In this document: piece after piece, positions 1 through 6,744 of the stretch
Layout: each line of letters begins with the position of its first letter
Numbering within the stretch: position 1 is the stretch's first letter
NCBI GenBank assembly: GCA_036005125.1
Contig: DASYQV010000323.1
Span: 1-17,674 of the forward strand
Source of the DNA: DASYQV01 sp036005125
GTDB lineage: Bacteria > Acidobacteriota > Vicinamibacteria > Vicinamibacterales > UBA2999
Length of the DNA stretch: 17,674 nucleotides
Direction of reading: 5' to 3'
The notes under the pieces: generated by a model
Told to the model about the DNA's origin: nothing
The model's database searches: none
The model's input: only the letters and a program-made list of their open reading frames with translations
Translations under genes and position numbers: made by a program

Positions 1-1
1 G

Positions 2-106
2 AAAGGCCGCCGCGTCTCGGACGCACAGCTCGCGCGCGTGAATCTTGAACCGCATGCGTTCCATGGCGAGTGGAACTACACCATTCACCCGACGTGCACC
101 CTATGA
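2..106 (+). CDS. C-terminal end of an ISAzo13-family-like transposase (5' part outside window)
   Basis: Frame 2 is open from the left edge to a TGA at 104-106 and gives 34 residues, including VSDAQLARVNLEPHAFHGEW followed by NYTIHP. The FHGxWNYTI ending is what I recall for the C-terminus of ISAzo13-family (Rhodopirellula-type) DDE transposases, which cut and join DNA at element ends. The catalytic domain is outside the window, so neither activity nor intactness can be judged. The terminal valley that follows (107-195) may contain the right end of the element. The family call rests on a short but distinctive motif. Confidence 0.6.
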   Translation, partial: KGRRVSDAQLARVNLEPHAFHGEWNYTIHPTCTL

Positions 107-111
107 TGAGG

Positions 112-160
112 CGATCTGCTAATTTTGCGGCGGGCGCTAAGCCATAAGCCCAACGGGCCT
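112..160. mobile_element. Possible right terminus of the ISAzo13-like element
   Basis: Downstream of the transposase stop, the minus strand read from 159 begins GGCCCGTT. The same 8-bp tip starts at 8025 on the plus strand, and the 34-bp repeat at 4378 carries GCCCGTT. Further in, an AATTTTG (121-127) lies 25 bases inward, as the related 34-bp repeats also have a GAATTTTG or its complement near their inner end. The similarity is partial and gapped, so assigning this as an inverted-repeat end is inference. No target-site duplication can be seen because the other end is outside the window. Confidence 0.3.
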
Positions 161-195
161 ATCTTTCGGCGAGTTGACGCGTTGGACGCGGGAGC

Positions 196-1284
196 CTATC
201 GGATGCGCCAGTGAAGCGTGACGCGGCCCAGGATTCGATACGAGTACTCGTAATAGTTCTCGATCCGGTGAAGGCGTACCGAGCCCTCGAGCTGCAGCGG
301 CGGGACGATCTGCGCCATACGTGTCAGGCCGATCTCCGCATAATCGCGGGGCTTCCGGAATCTCTGCCCGCCGTGACGAAGCCCGCCGTAGTTCGGATCG
401 CCCTCTTCCTTGATGAAGTCGTTGCTGCGCCAGATGATCAGATGCCCCCGCCAATCGGACCGTTCAATGGCCCCGCGTGTGAAGATCGCCGCGCCGCTCG
501 TCGTTCGGTCCGGCCGCTGCCGGTCTGGCACGTACCGCGAGAGGAGGCCGTACGCCTCGACGGTGATCCGGGTCCCGGGCGCGGGCTCGTGGGTCACGAT
601 GATTCCTGGAGCGCCCGCCCAGCTGTCGGCGACCGGTCCATTCGAATAGAGCTGGCCGCCATGATGGACAACGTGCCCCTGATACGCCGCAGCGACGTGA
701 GGGAGGAGCGCGACGCGACCCACGACGCCCGCGTCAAAGACCTCGCGGCCGCTGGGGGTGTTGAGGCGCTGCCAATCCAGCCATGTCTCGTGCGACGCTA
801 TCTGCCCCCGATATACCCACTGCAAACCTGCTTCGTACGGCCGGGTGAACGAGAGTGTCTCCCGTTGAATCGGCGGCAGCAGGCCATGCGGCCCGGCGCG
901 ATCGGGTCCAAACACCGGTTGCCGTCGCAGTTCCAGCGTGCCGAACACGAATCGCGACATGCCTGCCTCTAAATCGAGGGCGAATACCGGCCGGACCATC
1001 TCGAACCGGTCGCCCCCGAAACGCCGGTCGCCGATGATGCCTCCGGTTAGAAACGCCCGGCTGCCGATCTCGGCGTCGAGCACGAGTCGCTCGGAGCTCC
1101 CCAGCAGGGTCCCACCCCTGCGAAACGGGTTGGCAAACTCGGTATTGTCGCCGTAGAAGAGGAAGTCGACAGTCGCCGAGACAGGCTCCTGGGCGTGGAT
1201 CGTAACGGGGTGAATCGCGACGGAAACGAGCAACCACAGGACGTCCCGGATCCGGCCGCGCCACCGCGGGGAGAGGGTTCTCAT
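196..1284 (-). CDS. Outer-membrane beta-barrel-like protein of unknown function
   Basis: This is a 362-residue protein with a basic N-terminus (MRTLSPRWRGRIR), a hydrophobic stretch at about 14-28 and a likely signal-peptidase site near IHA|QE (residue 31). The mature part has alternating polar and hydrophobic strands rich in Tyr, Trp, Arg and Gly. It ends RVTLHWRIR, like a closing barrel strand. Conserved-looking blocks are FLFYGDNTEFANPFR (about 42-56), GPHGLLPPIQRETLSFTRPY and FIKEEGDPNYGGLR. I recognise this as a conserved hypothetical pattern but not a function. The ATG overlaps the ATG of the divergent PagL-like gene, and a stop lies four codons further upstream in frame. No convincing ribosome binding site is visible. 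Location in the outer membrane is inferred. Confidence 0.8.
   Translation of the reverse strand: MRTLSPRWRGRIRDVLWLLVSVAIHPVTIHAQEPVSATVDFLFYGDNTEFANPFRRGGTLLGSSERLVLDAEIGSRAFLTGGIIGDRRFGGDRFEMVRPVFALDLEAGMSRFVFGTLELRRQPVFGPDRAGPHGLLPPIQRETLSFTRPYEAGLQWVYRGQIASHETWLDWQRLNTPSGREVFDAGVVGRVALLPHVAAAYQGHVVHHGGQLYSNGPVADSWAGAPGIIVTHEPAPGTRITVEAYGLLSRYVPDRQRPDRTTSGAAIFTRGAIERSDWRGHLIIWRSNDFIKEEGDPNYGGLRHGGQRFRKPRDYAEIGLTRMAQIVPPLQLEGSVRLHRIENYYEYSYRILGRVTLHWRIR
1271..1276 (+). promoter_or_regulatory. Ribosome binding site deciding the 1283 start
   Basis: GAGAGG lies 6 bases before the ATG at 1283 within a purine-rich run. It favours this start over the in-frame ATG at 1295. It lies inside the coding sequence of the opposite-strand gene. 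Confidence 0.5.
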
Positions 1285-1885
1285 GGGGTCACCGATGGGT
1301 CGCTATGGGGTCTCTGTGTGCGCCGTGGTCGTGTTGATGGGTATGATGCCACACCCGGCGGCCGCCAGCGATCAGCCGGGAGCAACGCCGGCCAGCGGCG
1401 TCGTTCGGTGGTCGTTCGACGTTACGGGTGCCGCCTACCACGAAGCGTGGGACTACAACGGGTCGGATGAGGACCTCTACGGCGTGGACGCCGGGATTCT
1501 GCGGCGCATCTCGCGCCACTGGTCCGTCGGCGCGGCGGGGCACGTGCTCGGTGTCAATCAGGATACAGTTCCGAACGCCGTCGTGTCGGGCACTTCACTG
1601 GTCATCCGCTGGCAGCGGTCTCACGAGCGGCTCTCGCTGTTCGTCGACGGAGAGGGAGGAGCCTCGTACGCGACGAGCATCGTGCCGGCCCGCGGCACGC
1701 GGTTCAACTACATCGCGATTCTCAGCGTCGGCATCGTGCGGCCGCTGACCTCGAGGACGACGCTGCTCGCGTCGGGGGCGTGGCTGCATCTGTCGAACAA
1801 CAGCCTGGCGGGGCCGTCGCGGAATCCAGACATCGAGGCCCTCGGCATTCGTGTCGGGATTGAGAGGACGATCGGGTCGCACTGA
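1283..1885 (+). CDS. PagL-like lipid A 3-O-deacylase (acyloxyacyl hydrolase family)
   Basis: This is a 200-residue secreted protein with a signal peptide (hydrophobic VSVCAVVVLMGMM, cleavage near AAA|SD, residue 29). The remainder looks like a small eight-stranded barrel. The motif WLHLSNNSLAGPSRNPDIEA contains His169, Ser171, Asn172 and Glu185. It matches the family pattern HxSN...NPxI(D/E) that supplies the His-Ser-Glu/Asp catalytic triad of PagL. Known members remove the 3-O-linked acyl chain from lipid A in the outer membrane. The Ser-to-acid spacing is slightly longer than in Pseudomonas PagL as I remember it. The length is typical for the family. A GAGAGG ribosome binding site supports ATG 1283, and ATG 1295 would give an equally good signal peptide. 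Membership is well supported by the motif; enzymatic activity is inferred. Confidence 0.75.
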   Translation: MGSPMGRYGVSVCAVVVLMGMMPHPAAASDQPGATPASGVVRWSFDVTGAAYHEAWDYNGSDEDLYGVDAGILRRISRHWSVGAAGHVLGVNQDTVPNAVVSGTSLVIRWQRSHERLSLFVDGEGGASYATSIVPARGTRFNYIAILSVGIVRPLTSRTTLLASGAWLHLSNNSLAGPSRNPDIEALGIRVGIERTIGSH

Positions 1886-1929
1886 CTCCGCACGTACGTG
1901 TCTCTTCCACTCAGAAAGAAAGCCGGAAG

Positions 1930-2111
1930 GCGAACTGCGCCATCCGCGGCCGATCGGCCGCGAAATTCGGTCGTCTGTCGTTGAGTACCAGATCACCGAC
2001 TTCCTGCGATTCCAGGGATCGGTCGCCGAAACGTCCGGCGGTTTGCAGCGCTCCGCCTTCCGCCGCATCGAACGCGACGGCGTCGATCTGATCTTCTTCT
2101 TCAGTTACTAG
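1930..2111 (+). pseudogene. 3' remnant of a TamB-type (DUF490) translocation/assembly gene
   Basis: A reading frame ending at TAG 2109-2111 encodes SSVVEYQITDFLRFQGSVAE, then a short linker and GVDLIFFFSY. This resembles the C-terminal strand block of TamB-like proteins: a VEYxxxDxLRLQ-type strand, a basic linker and a terminal DLIFxFSY. TamB proteins span the periplasm and help insert outer-membrane proteins, and full proteins exceed 1,000 residues. Here only about 60 codons remain, preceded in another frame by the end of the PagL-like gene. There is no start codon with a ribosome binding site, so it is most likely a truncated leftover. The frame itself stays open back to at least 1851 by overlap with the upstream gene. 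The family call rests on a short region. Confidence 0.5.
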
Positions 2112-2166
2112 GGTGCGATGGCATGACCCGGCCACGACAGCAGGGCCATGCACACCGTCGCACGCA

Positions 2167-4194
2167 CTACCCCGGGCATATCTTCGCGACCTGCACCCGG
2201 GCGTCGTTGAAGCAGGCCCCGCCGCCGATGTCGGTGAGGTGGTCGGGCACGAGCGCGGTGGCCGTGTATCCGTTTGCCGTGTGGCGCCGCCAGAGGCCCT
2301 TGGGCAGACAGACGGTCCCCGGACGAATCCACGTGCCGATCGTCAGGTTGCAGCGCACCTCACCGGTGGCGTTGAAGATGCGGACAGTGTCGCCGTCGGC
2401 GAGCTCGCGCGTGGCGGCATCCTCCGGATGCATCAGGAGCTTGATTTCGGGCCGCGGCAGCTCGCCAAGCGTGGAGCTGATCGTCCGTTCGTTCGATGGC
2501 GAGATCAGTGCAAGCGGGTACTCCGGCGTGCCCGGGTCCGGCTGGTAGCCGTACAGACCCGCCGGCGCCTCGCGGTCCAGCGCCTCCGGGAAGAGGTGCA
2601 CTTTGCCGTCGCTGGTGAGGGGCCGCACGTCCTCGAATTGCACGGGCCTGCCGTCATGAGGCGGGCGCGCGACGCCGTCGCTCCTGAGCTCGTCGCCGAT
2701 CGCTCGCGGCAGTCGCGAGAACACATTCAGCATCTCCTCGAGCTCGCCGGACGGATCGTCATCCAGCGCGAGATCGAGCCGGCGCAGCAGCTCGCTGAAC
2801 ACGTCGGCGTTGGACCGTGCTTCTCCAACGCCCTCTATGACCGGACGTCCGAGCCGCAGCGAGATCGCTCCGTATCCGCGTGCGAGGTCGTATCCTTCGA
2901 GAAAGGTTGTGGCAGGCAGCAGCACGTCGGCGTACCGTGCCGTATCGGTCATGACCTGATCGAAGACGACGGTAAAGAGGTCTTCACGCTCCAGACCCTT
3001 CAGGATGCGCCGCTGGTCGGGTACCGTGACGGCCGGATTGCAGTTGTAGACGAACAGGACCTTGATGGGCGGCCGGTCGTACTCGAGGAGCGCACGTCCG
3101 AGATGGTTCATGTTCACGCGACGCGTTGGAGGCTCCTCGGCGCCGACCCAGGTTTGCGTGATGCCCCAGGTCGCCGAGTTGCTCATCGTGTAGCCGCCCC
3201 CGCGGACGCCGAACTTGCCGGCCACGGCGGGCAGCGCGAGGATGGCGAGCGAAGCATTGCCTCCGTTGCGATTGCGCTCCTGACCCCAGCCGCATCGGAT
3301 CAATGCGGGAGTCTTCGTGGCATATCGTTCGGCGATCTCTCTCAGGGCCGACGCGTCAACGCCGGCTTCATCCGCCGCGCGCTCGAACGTCCACGGCCGC
3401 GCGCGCTCACGCAGGCGATCGGCACCGGTGGTGTGCTCGGCGAGGAAGCGCTCCTGGGCGTAGCCTTCTTCGAACAGAAAGCGGTGAATGGCGAGCGCAA
3501 CCGGAAGGTCGGTGCCCGGGCGCACCGCAAGATGAATATCTGCCTGCCGCGCCAGCGGCGTCACCCGCGGGTCCACGACGACGAGCATGGCGCCGCGGCG
3601 CTGTGCCTCGCGAATGTACGGCACCAGGTGGATGCCGGATGAGGATGGGTTCGCGCCCCAGAGGATGATCAACCGCGCTTCCGGATAGTCTTCGTACGCG
3701 ACGGAGGCCATCTTGCCGTACATCGCGAGATTGGCCGCGCCCGTCGGCGCGGCGCACACCGTCCGCGCGAGCCGTGATGCGCGAAAACGGCGGAACAGCG
3801 TCGCATCGCTCGTGTCCTGCGTGAGCAGGCCATTCGATCCGCCGTACGAATACGGCAACACCGACTCGCTGCCGAAGCGATCCCGGGCGGAGCACATGGC
3901 CTCGGCGATGCGGTCGAGCGCGTCCTCCCACGGCACGCGTTCGAACCGTGCGAGCCCCTTCGGACCTTTGCGCACCGCGGGGTACAGCAGTCGCTCGGGC
4001 CCGTACACTCGTTCGCCGAACCGCCGCACCTTGGCGCAGATGAAGCCGTCCGTGATCGGATTGAGCGACGACCCGTTGATGTTGGTGATCTTTCCGTTCT
4101 GCAGGGTTACCGTGAGGCTGCACGAATCAGGGCAATCGAGCGGACAGACGGTGTCGACCGTGTGCTCCGGCGTGTAACTGGTCTCGGTTTTCAT
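2167..4194 (-). CDS. Molybdopterin (bis-MGD) oxidoreductase, formate dehydrogenase/BisC-like superfamily
   Basis: This is a 675-residue catalytic subunit. The N-terminal motif has Cys17, Cys21, Cys25 and Cys53 (CPLDCPDSC ... FICAK) and binds a [4Fe-4S] cluster. The VCAAPTGAA segment aligns with VUHGPSVAG of E. coli FdhF, which places Cys147 at the molybdenum-ligand position. LIILWGANPSSSG and VVVDPRVTPLA are nucleotide-binding segments of the family. The C-terminal 110 or so residues form the molydopterin-binding domain (SPSNERTISSTLGE ... ACFND). I chose the ATG at 4194 because translation further upstream is low-quality sequence without homology and the Fe-S motif begins 16 residues in. No twin-arginine signal is seen, so a cytoplasmic location is likely. 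No electron-transfer or chaperone gene is adjacent. The substrate cannot be read from sequence. Confidence 0.88.
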   Translation of the reverse strand: MKTETSYTPEHTVDTVCPLDCPDSCSLTVTLQNGKITNINGSSLNPITDGFICAKVRRFGERVYGPERLLYPAVRKGPKGLARFERVPWEDALDRIAEAMCSARDRFGSESVLPYSYGGSNGLLTQDTSDATLFRRFRASRLARTVCAAPTGAANLAMYGKMASVAYEDYPEARLIILWGANPSSSGIHLVPYIREAQRRGAMLVVVDPRVTPLARQADIHLAVRPGTDLPVALAIHRFLFEEGYAQERFLAEHTTGADRLRERARPWTFERAADEAGVDASALREIAERYATKTPALIRCGWGQERNRNGGNASLAILALPAVAGKFGVRGGGYTMSNSATWGITQTWVGAEEPPTRRVNMNHLGRALLEYDRPPIKVLFVYNCNPAVTVPDQRRILKGLEREDLFTVVFDQVMTDTARYADVLLPATTFLEGYDLARGYGAISLRLGRPVIEGVGEARSNADVFSELLRRLDLALDDDPSGELEEMLNVFSRLPRAIGDELRSDGVARPPHDGRPVQFEDVRPLTSDGKVHLFPEALDREAPAGLYGYQPDPGTPEYPLALISPSNERTISSTLGELPRPEIKLLMHPEDAATRELADGDTVRIFNATGEVRCNLTIGTWIRPGTVCLPKGLWRRHTANGYTATALVPDHLTDIGGGACFNDARVQVAKICPG

Positions 4195-4296
4195 ATCGGC
4201 TGTGCAGGCGGGCCATGCCCCGCCTTGATCGTGATCCTGTCGCCGGGCCGGCTCCACAGGCTCTACGGGCCTCGCCTCAACCGATCGGATGTCGGG

Positions 4297-4316
4297 GGCG
4301 GGCTGTCCGGCCCGCC
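4297..4316. repeat. Perfect 7-bp GC hairpin upstream of the molybdoenzyme gene
   Basis: GGCGGGC (4297-4303) pairs with GCCCGCC (4310-4316) around a 6-base loop. It has no T-tract, so it is not a normal intrinsic terminator. The rest of 4195-4377 shows no gene or clear promoter. Confidence 0.4.
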
Positions 4317-4377
4317 TCAGTGTATCGCAGCGCCCTCCTGCCCGGCGTACGATGCAACCGTGACAGTGCGTCCACCA

Positions 4378-4411
4378 GCCCGTTATGCGGCTACGAAAGC
4401 GAATTTTGTAC
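4378..4411 (+). repeat. 34-bp dispersed repeat, copy 1 (possible mobile-element end)
   Basis: The segment shares 30 of 34 bases with 8026-8059. Both begin GCCCGTTATGCGGC and end GCGAATTTTGTAC. The ndh remnant begins directly after its last base, so the repeat marks the point where that gene was cut. Its tip resembles the sequence following the transposase at the left edge. Confidence 0.7.
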
Positions 4412-4837
4412 GGCGACATCGCATCGCCGATTCGGTGGATCCTTCGCCGTCAGGAGAACCTGCGCGTCCTGCTGGGCGAGGTCGAGGCGATCGACGCGGG
4501 ACCTCACTCCCCGGCGTCGCGCAGGTGGCGATGCGGCAGGCCGCGCACGCGGCGCGCGGCATTCTTCGCCGGATACGCGGCGAGCCGACCACCAGGTTCA
4601 CCTACCACGACAAGGGCAGTATGGCGATCATCGGCCGCGGCTCGGCTATTGCCGATCTGGTTTGGACGCGGTTTGACGGCCTGCTGGCCTGGTTCGCCTG
4701 GCTCTTCATTCACATACTGATGCTCATCGGTTTCCGGAATCGGCTCGCGGTGCTTTTTCAGTGGGCCATACTCCTACACCCCCTACCAGCGCAGCGTTTG
4801 CCTCATTACGAATACCGATCAGGTAGGCGGTAGCTAG
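4412..4837 (+). pseudogene. ndh: Degraded type II NADH:quinone oxidoreductase (NDH-2)
   Basis: Three blocks in three reading frames match NDH-2, a membrane-associated flavoprotein that passes electrons from NADH to quinone. At 4412-4501, DIASPIRWILRRQENLRVLL and GEVEAID correspond to an N-terminal portion. From about 4504 the frame changes to LPGVAQVAMRQAAHAARGIL, the conserved cofactor-contact region near the C-terminal third, followed by FTYHDKGSMAIIGRGSAIAD and the amphipathic membrane anchor (FAWLFIHILMLIGFRNRL). At 4768 an extra A shifts the frame, and YSYTPYQRSVCLITNTD continues to TAG 4835-4837. The N-terminal FAD-binding region and most of the middle are missing. The gene is therefore broken by 5' loss, internal deletion and a frameshift. 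Identification is strong; loss of function is nearly certain. Confidence 0.85.
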
Positions 4838-4859
4838 CACCCCCGTACTGCTCGGTGTC

Positions 4860-4880
4860 GCGTCTTGCCCCGCAAGGCGC
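4860..4880. repeat. Hairpin between the ndh remnant and the BON gene
   Basis: A 9-bp stem (4860-4868 with 4872-4880, one G-T pair) closes a CCC loop. There is no T-tract. It lies in the leader of the BON-topoisomerase unit and could affect its mRNA, but nothing further can be shown. Confidence 0.35.
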
Positions 4881-4952
4881 AACGCGCATCTCAGTGCAGA
4901 GCCAGATTTTCACGACGGGCTACCAGGTCTGTCTCTTGCTACCCCTGATCTC

Positions 4953-4959
4953 GGAGGAG
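4953..4959 (+). promoter_or_regulatory. Ribosome binding site of the BON-domain gene
   Basis: GGAGGAG ends 2 bases before ATG 4962; the core GGAGG is 4 bases away. It is among the best Shine-Dalgarno matches in the window and fixes the start. Confidence 0.6.
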
Positions 4960-4961
4960 CT

Positions 4962-5465
4962 ATGACGAGACCTCTGCTGTGTGCTCTGCTGTGCGGCGCG
5001 CTTGCCGTGACGTGCGGGCGCAACAGCAACACCAAGGCTAACGTCGAGAATGCACTCAAGCAGGCGAACATCGAGCACGTCGACGTCGACATGGATCGCA
5101 ACTCGAACATCGTGCACCTGACAGGCACGGTCGGCACGATGAGCGATCGGACGCGCGCGGGCGAGATTGCCAACGCCGCCGTCGGGACGACCGGGCGGGT
5201 GATGAACGAACTCACCGTCGGAGCGCTGAACGGTGGAAACCCCGACGATCTGGACGATGAGCTCGAGGATCGCCTGGAGCGCATCGTGGACAGCGATCCA
5301 GTGCTGAAAGAGCGCGATATCAACTTCGACGTGAAGGGCGGCACTGTCACCATCACGGGGGAGGTGCGCTCGGCTGAAGAGAAAGACAAGGTCGGACAGA
5401 TGGTCGAGGCGGCGCCCGGCGTGAAGGATGTTGTCAACCAGCTCGTGGTTCGGAACCCGCAGTGA
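4962..5465 (+). CDS. Exported protein with two BON domains
   Basis: This is a 167-residue protein with a signal-like N-terminus (MTRPLLCALLCGALAVTC). Cys18 could be a lipidation site, although AVTC is a poor lipobox. Two BON domains follow at about 24-86 and 98-164. Each has the alternating strand-helix pattern and the VxLxGxV-type signature (IVHLTGTVG, TVTITGEVR), and the second ends in the usual VxDVVNQLVV. BON domains in exported proteins such as OsmY and Kbp are thought to bind membranes or lipids or to stabilise the envelope under stress. A strong GGAGG supports the start. Its TGA overlaps the GTG of the topoisomerase gene by 4 bp (GTGA), so the two are probably translated together. The functional link between them is unknown. 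Confidence 0.85.
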   Translation: MTRPLLCALLCGALAVTCGRNSNTKANVENALKQANIEHVDVDMDRNSNIVHLTGTVGTMSDRTRAGEIANAAVGTTGRVMNELTVGALNGGNPDDLDDELEDRLERIVDSDPVLKERDINFDVKGGTVTITGEVRSAEEKDKVGQMVEAAPGVKDVVNQLVVRNPQ

Positions 5466-6580
5466 AAAAACGGAGGCAGGCGTTCGGGCTTCGTTCGAGA
5501 CGATCGCGGGCGCGCCGGGCGGCTCCGATCGTGGACCCCATCGAGTCGGCGAAGTCGGCCGGGCTCCTCTACGTCCGCGACGAGGGCCCGGGAATCCGCC
5601 GCGAGATGGGTCCGTTGGGGTTCAAGTACCTCGCGCCTGACGGCCGGATCATCAGGAACGCGGCCACGCTGAAGCGGCTGCGGGCGCTCGCGGTGCCGCC
5701 CGCCTGGACCGATGTGTGGATCTGTCCCGATCCGCACGGTCACATTCAGGCGACCGGCCGCGACGCGCGGGGACGCAAGCAGTACCGATATCACGCTGCG
5801 TGGCGGATAATCCGCGACGAAACCAAGTACGACCGCATGCTCGCCTTTGCCGATGCATTGCCGGTCATCCGCAGCCAGACGAGAGCCGATCTCATGCGCC
5901 CGGGTCTTCCGCGGGAGAAAGTACTGGCGACGGTCGTCCAGCTCCTCGAAAAGAGCTTCATCCGTATCGGCAACGACGAATACGCGAGGCACAACCGGTC
6001 CTTCGGGCTCACGACGATGCGCAACAGGCATGTCGCGGTCAAGGGACACACGCTCCGGTTCGAGTTTCGCGGGAAGAGCGGCAAGCAGCACTGCGTCGAC
6101 GTGAACGACCGGCACCTCGCGTCGATCGTCCGGCAGTGCCGCGACCTGCCCGGCTACAAATTGTTTCAATACATCGACGATCACACCCGCCGGCAGGAGG
6201 TCGACTCAGCGGACGTCAACGCATACTTGAAGGAGATTACCGGCGAAGACTTCACCGCGAAGGACTTCCGCACGTGGGCCGGCACAGTGCTCACGACGAC
6301 TGCGCTGCGGGAGCTTGCCGCCTTCGGCTCGCAGGCGCAGGCGAAGCGCAACGTGGTCCACGCCATCGAGGCCGTGTCGAAGCTGCTCGGCAACACGAGA
6401 ACCGTCTGCCGCAAGTCCTACATTCATCCGGTCATCATCGACGCCTACATGGACGGCTCGATGCACGAGATGCTCGGCAGGAAGAGAAAGCCGGGCCGTC
6501 TCCGACCTGACGAGGCCGTCGCGCTCTCCATCCTTCAGCAGCGTCTCACCCGCGACGGGAAGAGACGGAAGGCTGCCTGA
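5462..6580 (+). CDS. DNA topoisomerase IB (poxvirus/bacterial type)
   Basis: This 372-residue enzyme relaxes supercoiled DNA by nicking one strand through a 3'-phosphotyrosyl link. The N-terminal domain holds AGLLYVRDEGPGIRRE and GFKYLAPDGRIIRN. The catalytic domain has NDEYARHNRSFGLTTMRNRH, corresponding to the vaccinia GLLTLKNKH hairpin that carries the catalytic Lys. KDFRTWAGT holds Arg270 (vaccinia Arg223), and VCRKSYIHP holds nucleophile Tyr320 (vaccinia Tyr274). The position equivalent to vaccinia His265 is Asn311 (GNTRTVCRKSY). The GTG start overlaps the upstream stop, and the basic N-terminal 20 residues may be a tail. The length is slightly above typical bacterial members. It converges on ispG with about 165 bp of repeat between them. 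Confidence 0.93.
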   Translation: MKKRRQAFGLRSRRSRARRAAPIVDPIESAKSAGLLYVRDEGPGIRREMGPLGFKYLAPDGRIIRNAATLKRLRALAVPPAWTDVWICPDPHGHIQATGRDARGRKQYRYHAAWRIIRDETKYDRMLAFADALPVIRSQTRADLMRPGLPREKVLATVVQLLEKSFIRIGNDEYARHNRSFGLTTMRNRHVAVKGHTLRFEFRGKSGKQHCVDVNDRHLASIVRQCRDLPGYKLFQYIDDHTRRQEVDSADVNAYLKEITGEDFTAKDFRTWAGTVLTTTALRELAAFGSQAQAKRNVVHAIEAVSKLLGNTRTVCRKSYIHPVIIDAYMDGSMHEMLGRKRKPGRLRPDEAVALSILQQRLTRDGKRRKAA

Positions 6581-6589
6581 CCATTTTGA

Positions 6590-6736
6590 GATTGGTGATT
6601 GGTGATTGGAGATTGGTTGGTGATTGATGATTGGCGATCGGTGAACTATTTGCGATTCGCGCCGTCGATTACCCGATTCACAGATAGATCACCAATCACC
6701 AATCACAAATCGCCAACCAATCATGAATCACCAATC
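6590..6736. repeat. Inverted array of short GATT-rich repeats (locus 1)
   Basis: The left arm (6590-6634) is built of degenerate 7-8 bp units of the GATTGGT type. The right arm (6687-6736) carries the complementary units (ACCAATC). The arms can fold into a long imperfect hairpin between the convergent topoisomerase and ispG genes, where it might end transcription from both sides. There is no U-tract. Related units recur at 12251-12316 and 16949-17019. Confidence 0.75.
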
Positions 6737-6744
6737 GAAAATCT

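Noticed and set aside
2113..3642. 509-residue plus-strand frame
   Set aside because: It lies antisense within the molybdoenzyme gene, has no domain-like sequence, and arises from high GC in the third codon position.
4378..4411. Integron attC site
   Set aside because: GTTATGC resembles a core site, but no matching partner core at the right distance and no attC-like fold or integrase is present.
4162..4833. Single intact gene over the ndh region
   Set aside because: Only part of this frame matches NDH-2. Other matching parts are in different frames, so it is a pseudogene.
4910..6184. 424-residue minus-strand frame
   Set aside because: It is antisense to the BON and topoisomerase genes, which have clear domains.
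6590..6736. CRISPR array
   Set aside because: The units are 7-8 bp, degenerate and contiguous, with no constant-length spacers, and no cas gene is present.
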